Shown here: positions 1 to 10,100 of the stretch, one piece after another
Layout of the letters: every line of letters starts with the position of its first letter
How positions within the stretch are numbered: position 1 is the first letter of the stretch
The notes under the pieces: generated by a model
The model's database searches: none
Told to the model about the DNA's origin: nothing
The model's input: the letters and a program-made list of their open reading frames with translations, nothing else
Made by a program: the position numbers and the translations under genes
NCBI GenBank assembly: GCA_016765685.1
Contig: JAESPR010000053.1
Coordinates: forward strand, 1 to 36,572
DNA from: Colwellia sp.
GTDB taxonomy: Bacteria; Pseudomonadota; Gammaproteobacteria; Enterobacterales; Alteromonadaceae
Length of the DNA stretch: 36,572 nt
Direction: 5' to 3'

Positions 1-30
1 AATCAAGAAAAACAGGATGCGGATAGGGAT

Positions 31-118
31 CAGCTAAAGCTGGGAGTTTAATGCGCCTTGGGCGCTTACTTTAACCCTTCTAGGGTGTCATCTAATAAGC
101 CTCCGGCTCTGCCGGAGG
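31..118. repeat. Array of four short hairpins (REP/RAYT-like)
   Basis: Four perfect small inverted repeats follow each other: CAGCT-AA-AGCTG (31-42), GCGCC-TTG-GGCGC (53-65), ACCCT-TCT-AGGGT (74-86) and CCTCCGGC-TCT-GCCGGAGG (100-118). The last has an 8-bp GC-rich stem but is followed by TCATTT rather than a T-run, so it is not a textbook terminator. Tandem small hairpins with GC-rich stems are known at the flanks of REP-associated tyrosine transposases (RAYT/IS200-like), so this may be the tail of such an element or gene lying just outside the window. It could also serve as a terminator or mRNA-stabilising structure for the upstream gene. The hairpins are seen directly; the mobile-element link is inference. 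Confidence 0.5.
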
Positions 119-202
119 TCATTTAACTGGAATGAATTTTATCCTCTATTACAACAAAAACAGCGGAATGGATACGAACTAAGAAAATATCGGTAAAACA
201 CT

Positions 203-231
203 TTGTTTCCGCAGCTAAAACCTTATATCAT
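203..231 (+). promoter_or_regulatory. Candidate sigma-70 promoter for the manC operon
   Basis: TTGTTT (203-208) and TATCAT (226-231, 5 of 6 to TATAAT) are separated by 17 bases, about 80 bases before the manC start. The -35 half matches only 3 of 6, so this is a weak computational-style guess. Confidence 0.25.
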
Positions 232-311
232 ACGGTTTTTTATAGGTTAGCTGTTATCTAGCTATCAAATCAATTAATCGCTAACGATAATTTATAGGAT
301 ATAAATAAAAG

Positions 312-1730
312 ATGCCAGTTATTCCCGTTATACTCTCCGGCGGTTCAGGGACTCGTTTGTGGCCACTTTCTCGAAAACAATACCCCAAACAATTCTTCAA
401 CTTGACTAATGGTGAATACACCATGTTGCAAGAAACGATTCTAAGAACGCAGCATTTACAAAAGCCTATTGTTGTTTGTAATGAAGACCATCGGTTTATG
501 GTTGCAGAGCAATGTCACGCTATAAATATAAAACCATTAGCCATAATGCTTGAACCTATTGGGCGAAATACCGCACCTGCAATAGCATTAGCGGCTATAG
601 AAGCACAAAAACAAGATCCAGACGCCATTATTGCTGTTTTTCCCGCTGATCATGTTATTGAAAATCAGCAAGCCTTTGAACAATCGTTAAGTGTAGCCAT
701 TGAAGCTGCCAAGCAAGACAAATTAGTCACCTTTGGTATAGTTGCGGATAAACCTGAAACCGGTTACGGTTACATAAAAGCGGTAGATGAAGCTTCAACC
801 ATAAAAAATTCAAATTATTTCAACGTAGAAAAATTTGTAGAAAAACCAGATTTGCAAACTGCACAACAATACATAGAATCTGGCGACTATTATTGGAACA
901 GCGGAATGTTTGTTTTCAAAGCCTCTGTTTATCTAAAAGCGCTAGAACAAGTAAGTCCTGAAAGTATTAAATACTGTAAAGAAGCAATAAATAAAGCTCA
1001 GAGCGATTTAGACTTTATTCGAATAGAAAAAGAAAGCTTTGAACGATGTCCAGATGACTCAATTGACTATGCCGTGATGGAAAATGCAAGTAATGTTGTT
1101 GTTGTACCAATGGATGCGCAATGGAGTGATTTAGGCAGTTGGACTTCACTTTGGGATATTGCAAACAAGGATCAAAACCAAAATTCACATGTAGGTGATG
1201 TTATTGCCATCGATAGCAAGAATACATTGGTACATAGCCAAAATAGACTTGTTGCAACCATTGGCTTAGAAGACATTATAATTGTAGATACTTCTGATGC
1301 ATTGCTTGTGGCGCATAAAAGCAAAATACAAGATGTGAAAACGATAGTTAACGAACTTAAAATTAAAAATCGTAGCGAACACCTTCAACACAAAGAAGTG
1401 CATCGTCCTTGGGGGAAATATGACTCTGTGGACAAAGGCGCACGTTATCAAGTAAAACGGATTACCGTAAAACCTGGAGCATCCCTTTCGCTACAAATGC
1501 ACCACCACAGAGCAGAGCATTGGATTGTGGTATCAGGCACAGCCACTGTACAAATAGGCGAAGAAGAGCAATTGTTAACGGAAAATCAGTCTGTGTATAT
1601 TCCTATTGGTGAAACTCATCGGTTGACTAATCCGGGGATATTACCGTTAGAGCTTATAGAGGTGCAAAGTGGTAGTTATCTTGGTGAAGATGATATTGTT
1701 CGTTTTGAAGATGTATATAAAAGAGTTTAA
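312..1730 (+). CDS. manC: Mannose-1-phosphate guanylyltransferase / mannose-6-phosphate isomerase
   Basis: Bifunctional cytoplasmic enzyme (472 aa, the usual length) making GDP-mannose from mannose-1-phosphate and GTP, often also isomerising fructose-6-phosphate to mannose-6-phosphate. The N-terminal nucleotidyltransferase signature [12 protein letters not shown] lies at residues 10-21, and the FVEKPD motif at about 175-180. The C-terminal cupin (isomerase) half has the metal-site stretch [10 protein letters not shown] at 395-404. The start is ATG with AGGA 12 bases upstream. It is the first gene of a tight operon: wecB begins 5 bases after its stop. GDP-mannose would feed gmd at 12081. The paralogue name cpsB/algA/wbpW would serve equally. 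Confidence 0.95.
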   Translation: MPVIPVILSGGSGTRLWPLSRKQYPKQFFNLTNGEYTMLQETILRTQHLQKPIVVCNEDHRFMVAEQCHAINIKPLAIMLEPIGRNTAPAIALAAIEAQKQDPDAIIAVFPADHVIENQQAFEQSLSVAIEAAKQDKLVTFGIVADKPETGYGYIKAVDEASTIKNSNYFNVEKFVEKPDLQTAQQYIESGDYYWNSGMFVFKASVYLKALEQVSPESIKYCKEAINKAQSDLDFIRIEKESFERCPDDSIDYAVMENASNVVVVPMDAQWSDLGSWTSLWDIANKDQNQNSHVGDVIAIDSKNTLVHSQNRLVATIGLEDIIIVDTSDALLVAHKSKIQDVKTIVNELKIKNRSEHLQHKEVHRPWGKYDSVDKGARYQVKRITVKPGASLSLQMHHHRAEHWIVVSGTATVQIGEEEQLLTENQSVYIPIGETHRLTNPGILPLELIEVQSGSYLGEDDIVRFEDVYKRV

Positions 1731-1735
1731 AAATT

Positions 1736-2863
1736 ATGATTAATGTATTGCTTGTTTTTGGCACAAGACCAGAAGCTATAAAAATGTGCCCTTTGGTAAA
1801 TGAACTTAAAAACGATAACTCTTTTAATGTTAAAGTTTGTGTGACAGCTCAGCATAGAGAAATGCTAGATCAAGTGTTAAGTCTTTTTGATATAAAGCCA
1901 GATTATGATTTAAACGTAATGAAGCATGGTCAATCTTTGTCAGAGTTAACGTCAAATATCCTAAATGGTTTAGAGTCTGTATTAGAGGACGCTTGTCCTG
2001 ACATAGTACTTGTCCATGGTGATACCTCAACTACATTTTCATCTAGCCTAGCGGCATTCTACAAACAAATACCCGTGGGGCATGTAGAGGCTGGATTAAG
2101 GACGGGTAATTTGTACTCTCCTTGGCCTGAAGAGGCTAATAGAAGGTTAACGGGAGCATTAACTACTTTACACTTTGCTCCTACCGATGTATCAAAACAA
2201 AATTTATTAAAAGAAAATATTGACCCTAAAAGCATTGTTACAACGGGTAACACAGTTATTGATGCCTTATTAACCGTTGTTGATAACCTTAAGAACAATA
2301 AAGAATTAAGGGCTAAGTTTAATCAACAATTTCCCTTTATAAAAGATGAGAGAAAGTTCATCTTAGTAACAGGGCATAGAAGGGAAAGTTTTGGTCAAGG
2401 TTTTGAAAATATTTGCCAAGCGTTAGCTAACATTGCTAGTGATAGACCTGATATTGACATTGTTTATCCTGTACATTTGAATCCTCAAGTTCAAGAGCCA
2501 GTAAATAGATTGTTGAGTGGTCTTGATAATATCTACTTGATTGAGCCCCAAGACTATTTACCTTTTGTTTATCTAATGTATAAGTCTCATATTATCATTA
2601 CAGATTCTGGTGGTATTCAAGAAGAAGCACCATCGTTAGGGAAACCTGTATTAGTGATGCGTGATACTACTGAACGTCCTGAGGCCGTAGAAGCAGGAAC
2701 AGTTAAATTAGTAGGCACAAGCGCAAGTAAAATAGCTTTCGAAGCAATGAACTTACTAACTGATGATGCGTATTACCAAAGTATGAGTTTTTCCCATAAC
2801 CCTTACGGTGATGGCGATGCCTGTAAAAAGATAGCAAAGGCTATAAAAGAGTGGAAGAAATAA
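1736..2863 (+). CDS. wecB: UDP-N-acetylglucosamine 2-epimerase (non-hydrolysing)
   Basis: Converts UDP-GlcNAc to UDP-ManNAc in the cytoplasm. The protein has 375 aa, the normal size. GTRPEAIKM lies at the N-terminus; HVEAGLRTG (116-124) is followed by the [10 protein letters not shown] stretch; TGHRRESFG has its histidine at about 214; and DSGGIQEE at 290-297 is the nucleotide-binding loop of this GT-B-like epimerase fold. Sequence style matches enterobacterial WecB along its length, so I prefer WecB over WbpI, the related UDP-GlcNAc3NAcA epimerase. Its stop codon overlaps the start of wecC, which supports joint production of UDP-ManNAcA. Confidence 0.95.
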   Translation: MINVLLVFGTRPEAIKMCPLVNELKNDNSFNVKVCVTAQHREMLDQVLSLFDIKPDYDLNVMKHGQSLSELTSNILNGLESVLEDACPDIVLVHGDTSTTFSSSLAAFYKQIPVGHVEAGLRTGNLYSPWPEEANRRLTGALTTLHFAPTDVSKQNLLKENIDPKSIVTTGNTVIDALLTVVDNLKNNKELRAKFNQQFPFIKDERKFILVTGHRRESFGQGFENICQALANIASDRPDIDIVYPVHLNPQVQEPVNRLLSGLDNIYLIEPQDYLPFVYLMYKSHIIITDSGGIQEEAPSLGKPVLVMRDTTERPEAVEAGTVKLVGTSASKIAFEAMNLLTDDAYYQSMSFSHNPYGDGDACKKIAKAIKEWKK

Positions 2864-4131
2864 TGGGTTTTGAAACAATTTCAATTATAGGTTTAGGTTA
2901 TATTGGCTTACCTACTGCAGCAGTTTTTGCCTCTCGGAAAGTTAAAGTGATAGGTGTTGATGTAAGTCAGCATGTAGTTGATACCATTAATAAAGGTAAA
3001 ATACATATCGTTGAACCAGACCTTGATATTGCTGTACATGTAGCAGTAACAGAAGGTTATTTAAAAGCGACAACCATGCCTGAAAAAGCAGATGCGTTTA
3101 TCATCGCAGTGCCAACACCTTTTTATACTGAGGAAGATAGTTCAAACCTTAAACCTGATCTAAGTTACATAAAATCTGCTTGTGAAGCGATAGCGCCAGT
3201 GTTAGAAAAAGGTAACTTGATTATATTAGAATCTACTTCTCCCGTAGGCGCGACAGAGAAAATGGTAAAATGGTTATCTGAATACCGTCAAGACTTAACT
3301 TTTCCTTTATCTGGTGATGAGGCCGATGGAAGTGAGGCTGATATAAATATTGCACATTGCCCTGAGAGGGTTCTGCCCGGGCACATTATGCGAGAGCTAA
3401 TTGAAAATGATCGTATCATAGGCGGTATAACGAGAAAATGCGCGCAACGCAGTGCTGAGTTATACAAAGCTTTTGTAAAAGGTGAATGTATTATCACTAC
3501 AGCTCGCACTGCAGAAATGGCGAAACTGACTGAAAACTCATTTAGAGACGTTAATATTGCTTTTGCTAATGAGCTATCGATGATTTGTGAAAAGCTTGAT
3601 ATTAATGTTTGGGAACTTATTAAACTTTCTAACAGGCATCCAAGAGTAAATATACTTCAACCAGGTTGTGGCGTTGGTGGGCACTGTATAGCCGTTGACC
3701 CATGGTTTATTGTAGATTCAGCTCCTGAGCAAGCAAAAATTGTTCGTACTGCTCGTGAAGTAAATGACTACAAACCACAATGGGTTGTTGAACAAATTAT
3801 TAAAAAGTGTAATAAACAAAACACCAAGAAAGTCGTTTGTATGGGTATTGCTTTTAAACCGGATATTGACGATTTAAGAGAAAGCCCAGCTTTAGCGATT
3901 ACCGAAAAGTTAGCAAAATTAGGTTACGAAGTAACTGTAGTCGAACCTAATATCACAGAGCTGCCAGAAAGGTTGCAAACATATAATATTAGACTTGAAA
4001 AACTAACAGGGTTAACTGGTTTAGATGTGAGTGTTCAAGCACTTTTGGTTGCACATTCGCCATTTAAACAGTTTGTCGATTTAAGTAAGTCAACTGAGTT
4101 GTTAGATTTTTGTGGTTTAAGAGAAGAATAG
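2863..4131 (+). CDS. wecC: UDP-N-acetyl-D-mannosamine dehydrogenase
   Basis: NAD-dependent four-electron oxidation of UDP-ManNAc to UDP-ManNAcA. The N-terminal Rossmann motif GLGYIGLPTAA is at residues 10-20. The family motifs ESTSPVG and KLTENSFRDVNIAFANELS and the catalytic cysteine loop GVGGHCIAVDPWF (Cys at about 275) are all present. I chose ATG at 2863, whose A is the last base of the wecB stop (TAATG); it gives 422 aa and an N-terminus matching WecC. A GTG at 2851 would add four residues but lies inside wecB. The GGAAGAA just upstream serves as ribosome-binding site. The gene is coupled to wecB and followed after 3 bases by the giant fusion gene. Confidence 0.95.
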   Translation: MGFETISIIGLGYIGLPTAAVFASRKVKVIGVDVSQHVVDTINKGKIHIVEPDLDIAVHVAVTEGYLKATTMPEKADAFIIAVPTPFYTEEDSSNLKPDLSYIKSACEAIAPVLEKGNLIILESTSPVGATEKMVKWLSEYRQDLTFPLSGDEADGSEADINIAHCPERVLPGHIMRELIENDRIIGGITRKCAQRSAELYKAFVKGECIITTARTAEMAKLTENSFRDVNIAFANELSMICEKLDINVWELIKLSNRHPRVNILQPGCGVGGHCIAVDPWFIVDSAPEQAKIVRTAREVNDYKPQWVVEQIIKKCNKQNTKKVVCMGIAFKPDIDDLRESPALAITEKLAKLGYEVTVVEPNITELPERLQTYNIRLEKLTGLTGLDVSVQALLVAHSPFKQFVDLSKSTELLDFCGLREE

Positions 4132-4134
4132 AAC

Positions 4135-7100
4135 ATGTCTACCATAAGCGATCATATATTTAAGATTAAAGTTGACCAAGGTGAATATTCAATGTATTTA
4201 CCTAAAGCTAATGTTGATTATATTCAAAAACATATAGCTGAAACAGGACAGCCTTACGAGTTGGATATGTTGCAAGATATGGCTAGTAGATTGAGCCCAG
4301 GTGATGTTGTGCTTGATATAGGGGCTAATGTCGGTAACCACACTCTTTATTTGGCTGCTTTGGCTAAAGTTAAAGTTTATGCTTTTGAACCAAATGCACT
4401 CCTTGTTAAAGCGATAAGGAAAAGTGCGGCATTATCTTTAGTTGAAAAGAATGTAATTATTTATTCTATTGGGCTAGGGAGCGAAGAATCTTCAGGGCAT
4501 TTTAAAGAGTTAATTAGTGAAAATATTGGAGCTCAGAGTATTGAGGTCGGCGAGGGTAAACTGCGTATACAGCCCTTAGATTCTATTAGGTTTTCAGAAT
4601 CTATATCAATGATGAAAGTTGATGTTGAAGGTATGGAGCTTGAAGTATTAAGAGGGGCTATTGCAACTATTCAACATCATCAACCTATTATGTATGTTGA
4701 AGCGTTAAATATTGACGAGTTCTTCTTGGTAGAAGATTTTTTAGCTAAGCTAGGTTATATTGTTTTAGATACCTTTAATGCTTCACCAACTCACTTGTTT
4801 ATACATATAGACAAATTAGATAATAATATTTTGGAAAAATACAATGCTAAAAAAATTATTGCGTCAAGTTATGTATTACCTCAAGAACTGAAAGAAAGCA
4901 AGGAACACTTACATCAAGCTAACTTAAAGTATCGGAATATAAATGAGCAAGTTATTCAATTAAAAAAACAATTAGCTAATAAAAATATAGCTAATGACAT
5001 TGATTTATCAAAAGAGCTTGTTAGCAAACTAACCTCATTACAAAATAGTGCAGAGAATAAAGAGCAGCAACTAGCCGTTGCATTATCTGAAATTTCGTCT
5101 TTAAGTGATAAAGGCAATGAAAGTTACGATGTAGTTAAAAGCTTATTAGATGGCAGAGAAGAGCTTGTTAGCAAACTAACTTCATTACAAAATAGTGCAG
5201 AGAATAAAGAACAGCAACTAGCCGTTGCATTATCTGAAATTTCGTCTTTAAGTGATAAAGGCAATGAAAGTTACGATGTAGTTAAAAGCTTATTAGATGG
5301 CAGAGAAGAGCTTGTTAGTAAACTAACCTCATTACAAAATAGTGTAGAGAATAAAGAACAGCAACTAACAACCGCTTTAGTTAATATGGCCATTTTAGTT
5401 AAGCAGGCTAAAGAGCAAAAAAACTCTAATGACAAAACTCAACGCATTATGTTGCAGTATCTTGATTTAATTGGAAAAAATAAAAAAACAGAGCTTTTTT
5501 TTATTGAATTTAATAATAGAGATAAAGAATTGAAAGGAAAAGTTGCAGATATGGCGGTCTCTAAAAAAGAACTTGAAGTTAATGTTCAGAATTTACAAAT
5601 TGAACTTAATGAAATAAAAGAAAATTTAATTATAGCTAAACAAAAAGAAAGTAAAGCTGAATTAGCAAAAATAAAAGCACTGAAACAAATTGAAGACCTG
5701 CGAGCAAGTGTTATGTTTCAACTTGGTTATGTATTAGTTAATGCTTGTTTGTCATTTAAAGGTTTTATTTCTTTACCTCTTAAATTAATGAGTATATTAA
5801 AGTTAGGTATTATAACTTTTTTTGCAGATAGGAAGTCTTTAAGAAAGAAAAATAAGCAAGCCGCTAAAATATTGCTTGAGAAACCTACATCGGTATTACA
5901 TGCTGAAGCACCTAAAAAGTTAGAGGCTTTTAATTTAGCTGAAGGTTTATTAAAAAACTCTAGATCAAAACTAAAAGTCGCTTGTATTATGGACGAATTT
6001 ACTTATGGTAGTTACGAACCAACATGTAATTTACAACAGTTAACTCCCGATAACTGGCTAGAAGAACTCGAACTATTCCAACCTGAACTTTTGTTTATTG
6101 AATCGGCATGGAGAGGTAAAGATGAATTGTGGGGCAGTAAAGTTGGCCATAATTCTGCTGAGTTACAAAGCATTATTACTTGGTGTAAAACTAAAATAAT
6201 CCCAACGTTGTTTTGGAATAAAGAAGATCCGGTTCATTATCAAACTTTTTTAACTGTTGCTAAACAGTTTGATCATGTTTTTACCACAGATTTAGATTGT
6301 GTTTCTCGTTATAAGGCAGCACTAAAACATAATAATGTTTATTTCTTACCCTTTGCTTGCCAGCCTCAAGTACATAACCCGATAGAAAAATTTGAACGTA
6401 AAGATGCAATAAGCTTTGCGGGTGCTTATTATGTAAAATACCCTGATCGTACTAAAGATTTAGAAAGTTTGGTTTCATCTTTACCCAAAATAAAGGCACT
6501 AGAAATTTTTGATAGAAATTTTGGTAAATCTGATCCTAATTACATGTTTCCGCCGCAATATACTCCTTACATTGTAGGAACCTTACCTTTTGATAAAATA
6601 GACATAGCCTATAAAGGCTATAAATATGCAATAAACCTGAATTCTATCAAGCAGTCTCAAACCATGTTTGCTCGGCGTGTATATGAGTTGCTAGCGAGTA
6701 ATACCTTAACCATTAGTAATTACTCCAAAGGTATCAGGTTAATGTTTGGTGATTTAGTTGCTTGCTCAGACAGTGGAGAGGCACTAAGTCAAACCCTAGC
6801 TGAATGGGGGGAGAACTCCAATAATGTTGATAAACTACGTTTGGCAGGGTTAAGGAAAGTATTACAAGAGCATACGTATCTAGCACGCCTTAATTATATT
6901 GAAGAAAAAATATTCGACAAAAAAAACACAGATAACAACGTAAGTGTTGCAGTGGTTTGTTTTGTTAAAACAACTGAACAAGCAAAAACAATTATTAGTC
7001 AATTTAATAATCAAACATGGCAGGCTAAACAGCTTGTCTTGGTTGTTAAAAAATCTACAGCCAATTTTGATTCATTTGAAACTAAAAACATAAAATTTTG

Positions 7101-10100
7101 CAAATATAGAGAATGCTCAAGTAAAACGCTCAGTGAACTTTTTGAGAATAATAATTATTTGGCAACTTTTAATTATGATGATTTTTACGGTGAAAATTAT
7201 TTAACAGATCTCATGTTGAATTTTTCATACCTGCATGTAGATGTCGTTGGCAAAGCTAGTTGCTATAATTATAATAAAAGTAAGTCTGTTAACTTGGTTG
7301 ATAACGGTGAAAGCTACACTGTAGTAAATACACTCACTCCTGTTAAAAGTGTAATCTATATTGAATCTTTTTCAGAGTTAATGTTAAAGCAGTGGTACAA
7401 AAAACTGACAACAAGGTTTGATGATAAGTATGTACAATTTTCGGTTGACAGATTTAATTATTGTCAGAATGGAATGGCTAATATATCACTGATAAGTGAC
7501 ATAGTTGGAGATATAAAAAATATCAACCCAGGTGCGAGTTTAACTGATTTACAAAGCATTGCTGAGAATGTAGCTCCGATGATACATAATGCGGTTGAAA
7601 CTATTTTAGAATATAAGTTATTAAAGCCTATTTTTGAAAAAGCGAAAGCAAGTAAAATAAAATTAACTTTTGAAAATTATCATATCCATTTATCTTCAAC
7701 CTTAGATAATGGAAAACATGAGTATATCTATGGTAGCAAACCATTAGGTATCAATTTGTTTAACCCTGATATAAAAGATGGTGAACAGAAAATTCAATTA
7801 TTTATTGAGGGAACGCCGGGTCTTTCTGTTAGTTTTGTATTAATCTATTTGGATCAACAGCAGCAGCGCTTGTGTCATGATATTATACTAACAAATCAAA
7901 ATAAAATATTAACACTCCCGAATGCAGTTGCATATGTAAAAGTTGGTTTTAGGGTTTTGTCAGCAGGTAGTTGTGAAATTAAAGCTATCGTACTGGGACA
8001 GCGTAATTTATTACCAAGTAAAATAATTCCTTGCTCTGAGACACTACTTATTACCAATCATTACCCATCATATCAAGACTTATATAAAAATGGCTTTGTG
8101 CATACTAGGGTAAAAGCTTATAAAGCTGAAAATGAAATTGTAGATATATTCAGATTTTGGAAAGATACAAACTTAACATATCATGAATTTGATGGTGTTG
8201 ATGTTGCTACGGGTGGAGCAGATGTTTTAAGAAGAAAATTATCAGATGGTAATTATAGCTCAGTATTAGTACATTTTTTAGATCAAAATATGTGGGATGT
8301 GCTTAAGGAATTACCACAGGATATAAGAATTAATGTTTGGGTACATGGTGCTGAAATTCATCCTTGGTATCGTAGGAAATTCAATATTGAGACACAGGAA
8401 CAAGAAGAGATTGCAAAAACAAACAGTGAACTGAGAATGGCTTTTTGGCACAGTGTTTTGGATCATATGCCTAAAAATTTAAAATTGATTTTCGTTTCTA
8501 AAGCATTTTCACAAGAAGTATTTGAAGACTTAGGCTATAAATTACCAAAAGAACAATATAAGATCATTCATAACCCTATAGATACAGATACTTTTAAGTA
8601 TATTGAAAAGCCGGAGAGCCAAAGAAAAAAAATACTATCAATCAGACCATTTGCGACAAAACAATATGCGAATGATTTGTCTGTTGCAGCCATTTTAAAG
8701 TTAAGTAAAACTCCTATTTTCGAAAGTTTAGAGTTTAGAATAATTGGTGATGGAAAGTTATTTGATGAAACACTAGAGCCACTTAGAAAGTTCAGTAACG
8801 TCATTATAGAAAGAAAATTTGTTACACACGCTGAAATCGCTGCTTTACACCAAGAATATGGTTTATTCCTATGTCCTTCACGCTGGGACAGTCAAGGGGT
8901 ATCTAGAGATGAAGCTATGTCTTCCGGACTTATTCCTATTACAACAGCTGTTGCCGCTATTCCTGAGTTTGCAGATGATACCTGTGCTATCTTAGCGCCC
9001 CCAGAAGATGCAAAAGCCTTGGCTGAAGGTATACTTAAGTTGATAGAGGAACCAGGTTTATTTTCTAAAATGTCTCAGTGTGCGTCTGAAGTGGTAAAAG
9101 CAACCAGAGACAAAAAATTTATTGCTAATGAAGAAATAAATACATTCATAACTGATAACTGTATTCCCGTGTATTCGACCGTAAATGTATTTGAAACGTT
9201 ATCAAAAAAACTGACTTTGCCTGGAATATCTGAAAGCGATCGTTTCGATATTTATAAATCGATGTCAGGAATATTGTACGAACTTAAAAGGTATGAAGAA
9301 GCTTATATTTGTATCGATATTTGCCTTCAAATAGAGCCTGACAATATGGTTTTAAAAGAAATGCTCACTAAGTTGAAAAGTTCAATCGGTAACGGGGGAG
9401 AAGGTATTTTAGATGAACATAAAAACTTTCTGCGAAGAAAAGATAAATACCTGGACTATCCAGAAGTTGTACAGATTGAAACCTTAGCCGCTTGTAATGC
9501 CGGTTGCTCTTTTTGCCCTTATCCTACAATGGAAAGGCAAGGAGAAAAAATGTCGATGGAGCTGTTCGATAAGATCATTGCAGATCTTAAGCGTCAAATA
9601 CCCAAGGACCATAGTTTTTCAATAGGACTGAATCATATTAATGAGCCGTTGGCTGATTCTAGATGGGCAACATTTGTGTCAAAAATAGCTTCAGAGCTAC
9701 CTAATGCAAACATTTCTATTATCACGAATGGGTATTTACTGCATGAAAAAAACATCAACAGATTGTTGGCAAGTTCAAATGTCAGTTCTATTCAAGTATC
9801 GCTGAACGAAATTGATGAAGTGTTACATGAAGAAAAAATGAATATGAATGGTAAGTTTGAACGCATAGTTACAAACTTGGATATGCTACATACTATTATT
9901 GAAAATAGTGACTCTACCATGCCTGTTTTTATCCGGCGTGTTGGTGATTATACCCAAAAGGATGAGGAGTTTATTACTTACTGCTCAAAACGTTGGCCTG
10001 AATTCAATGCTGCATCAAGGGGGGTAAAAGACTTTTTAGGACAAGTTAATCTTGATAATTTGGAATCAAATGTAGCAAAAAATTTAAAAAATGCGAATAT

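Larger units (their letters stand above)
1..311. other. Non-coding leader upstream of manC
   Basis: No convincing coding region is seen in these 311 bases. The left part (31-118) holds four short inverted repeats in a row, annotated separately. The right part is AT-rich, contains a candidate promoter, and ends in an AGGA ribosome-binding site (296-299) 12 bases before the manC ATG. A leader of this kind is expected at the head of a polysaccharide operon, but I see no complete JUMPstart/ops element. Confidence 0.6.

Noticed and set aside
233-270. JUMPstart/ops-like element (GGTTAGCTGTTA resembles GGTAGCTGTTA)
   Set aside because: Only a short piece matches and the essential ops core GGCGGTAG is absent, so RfaH recruitment cannot be supported.
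2851-2862. GTG start for wecC adding four residues
   Set aside because: ATG 2863 overlaps the wecB stop in a standard TAATG arrangement, has a ribosome site and matches the family N-terminus.
2863-4131. Assigning this dehydrogenase as WbpA (UDP-GlcNAc 6-dehydrogenase)
   Set aside because: Its N-terminus and motifs follow WecC closely, and it is coupled to wecB.
5014-5367. CRISPR or other spaced repeat array
   Set aside because: The repeats are directly adjacent, in frame and protein-coding, with no spacers.
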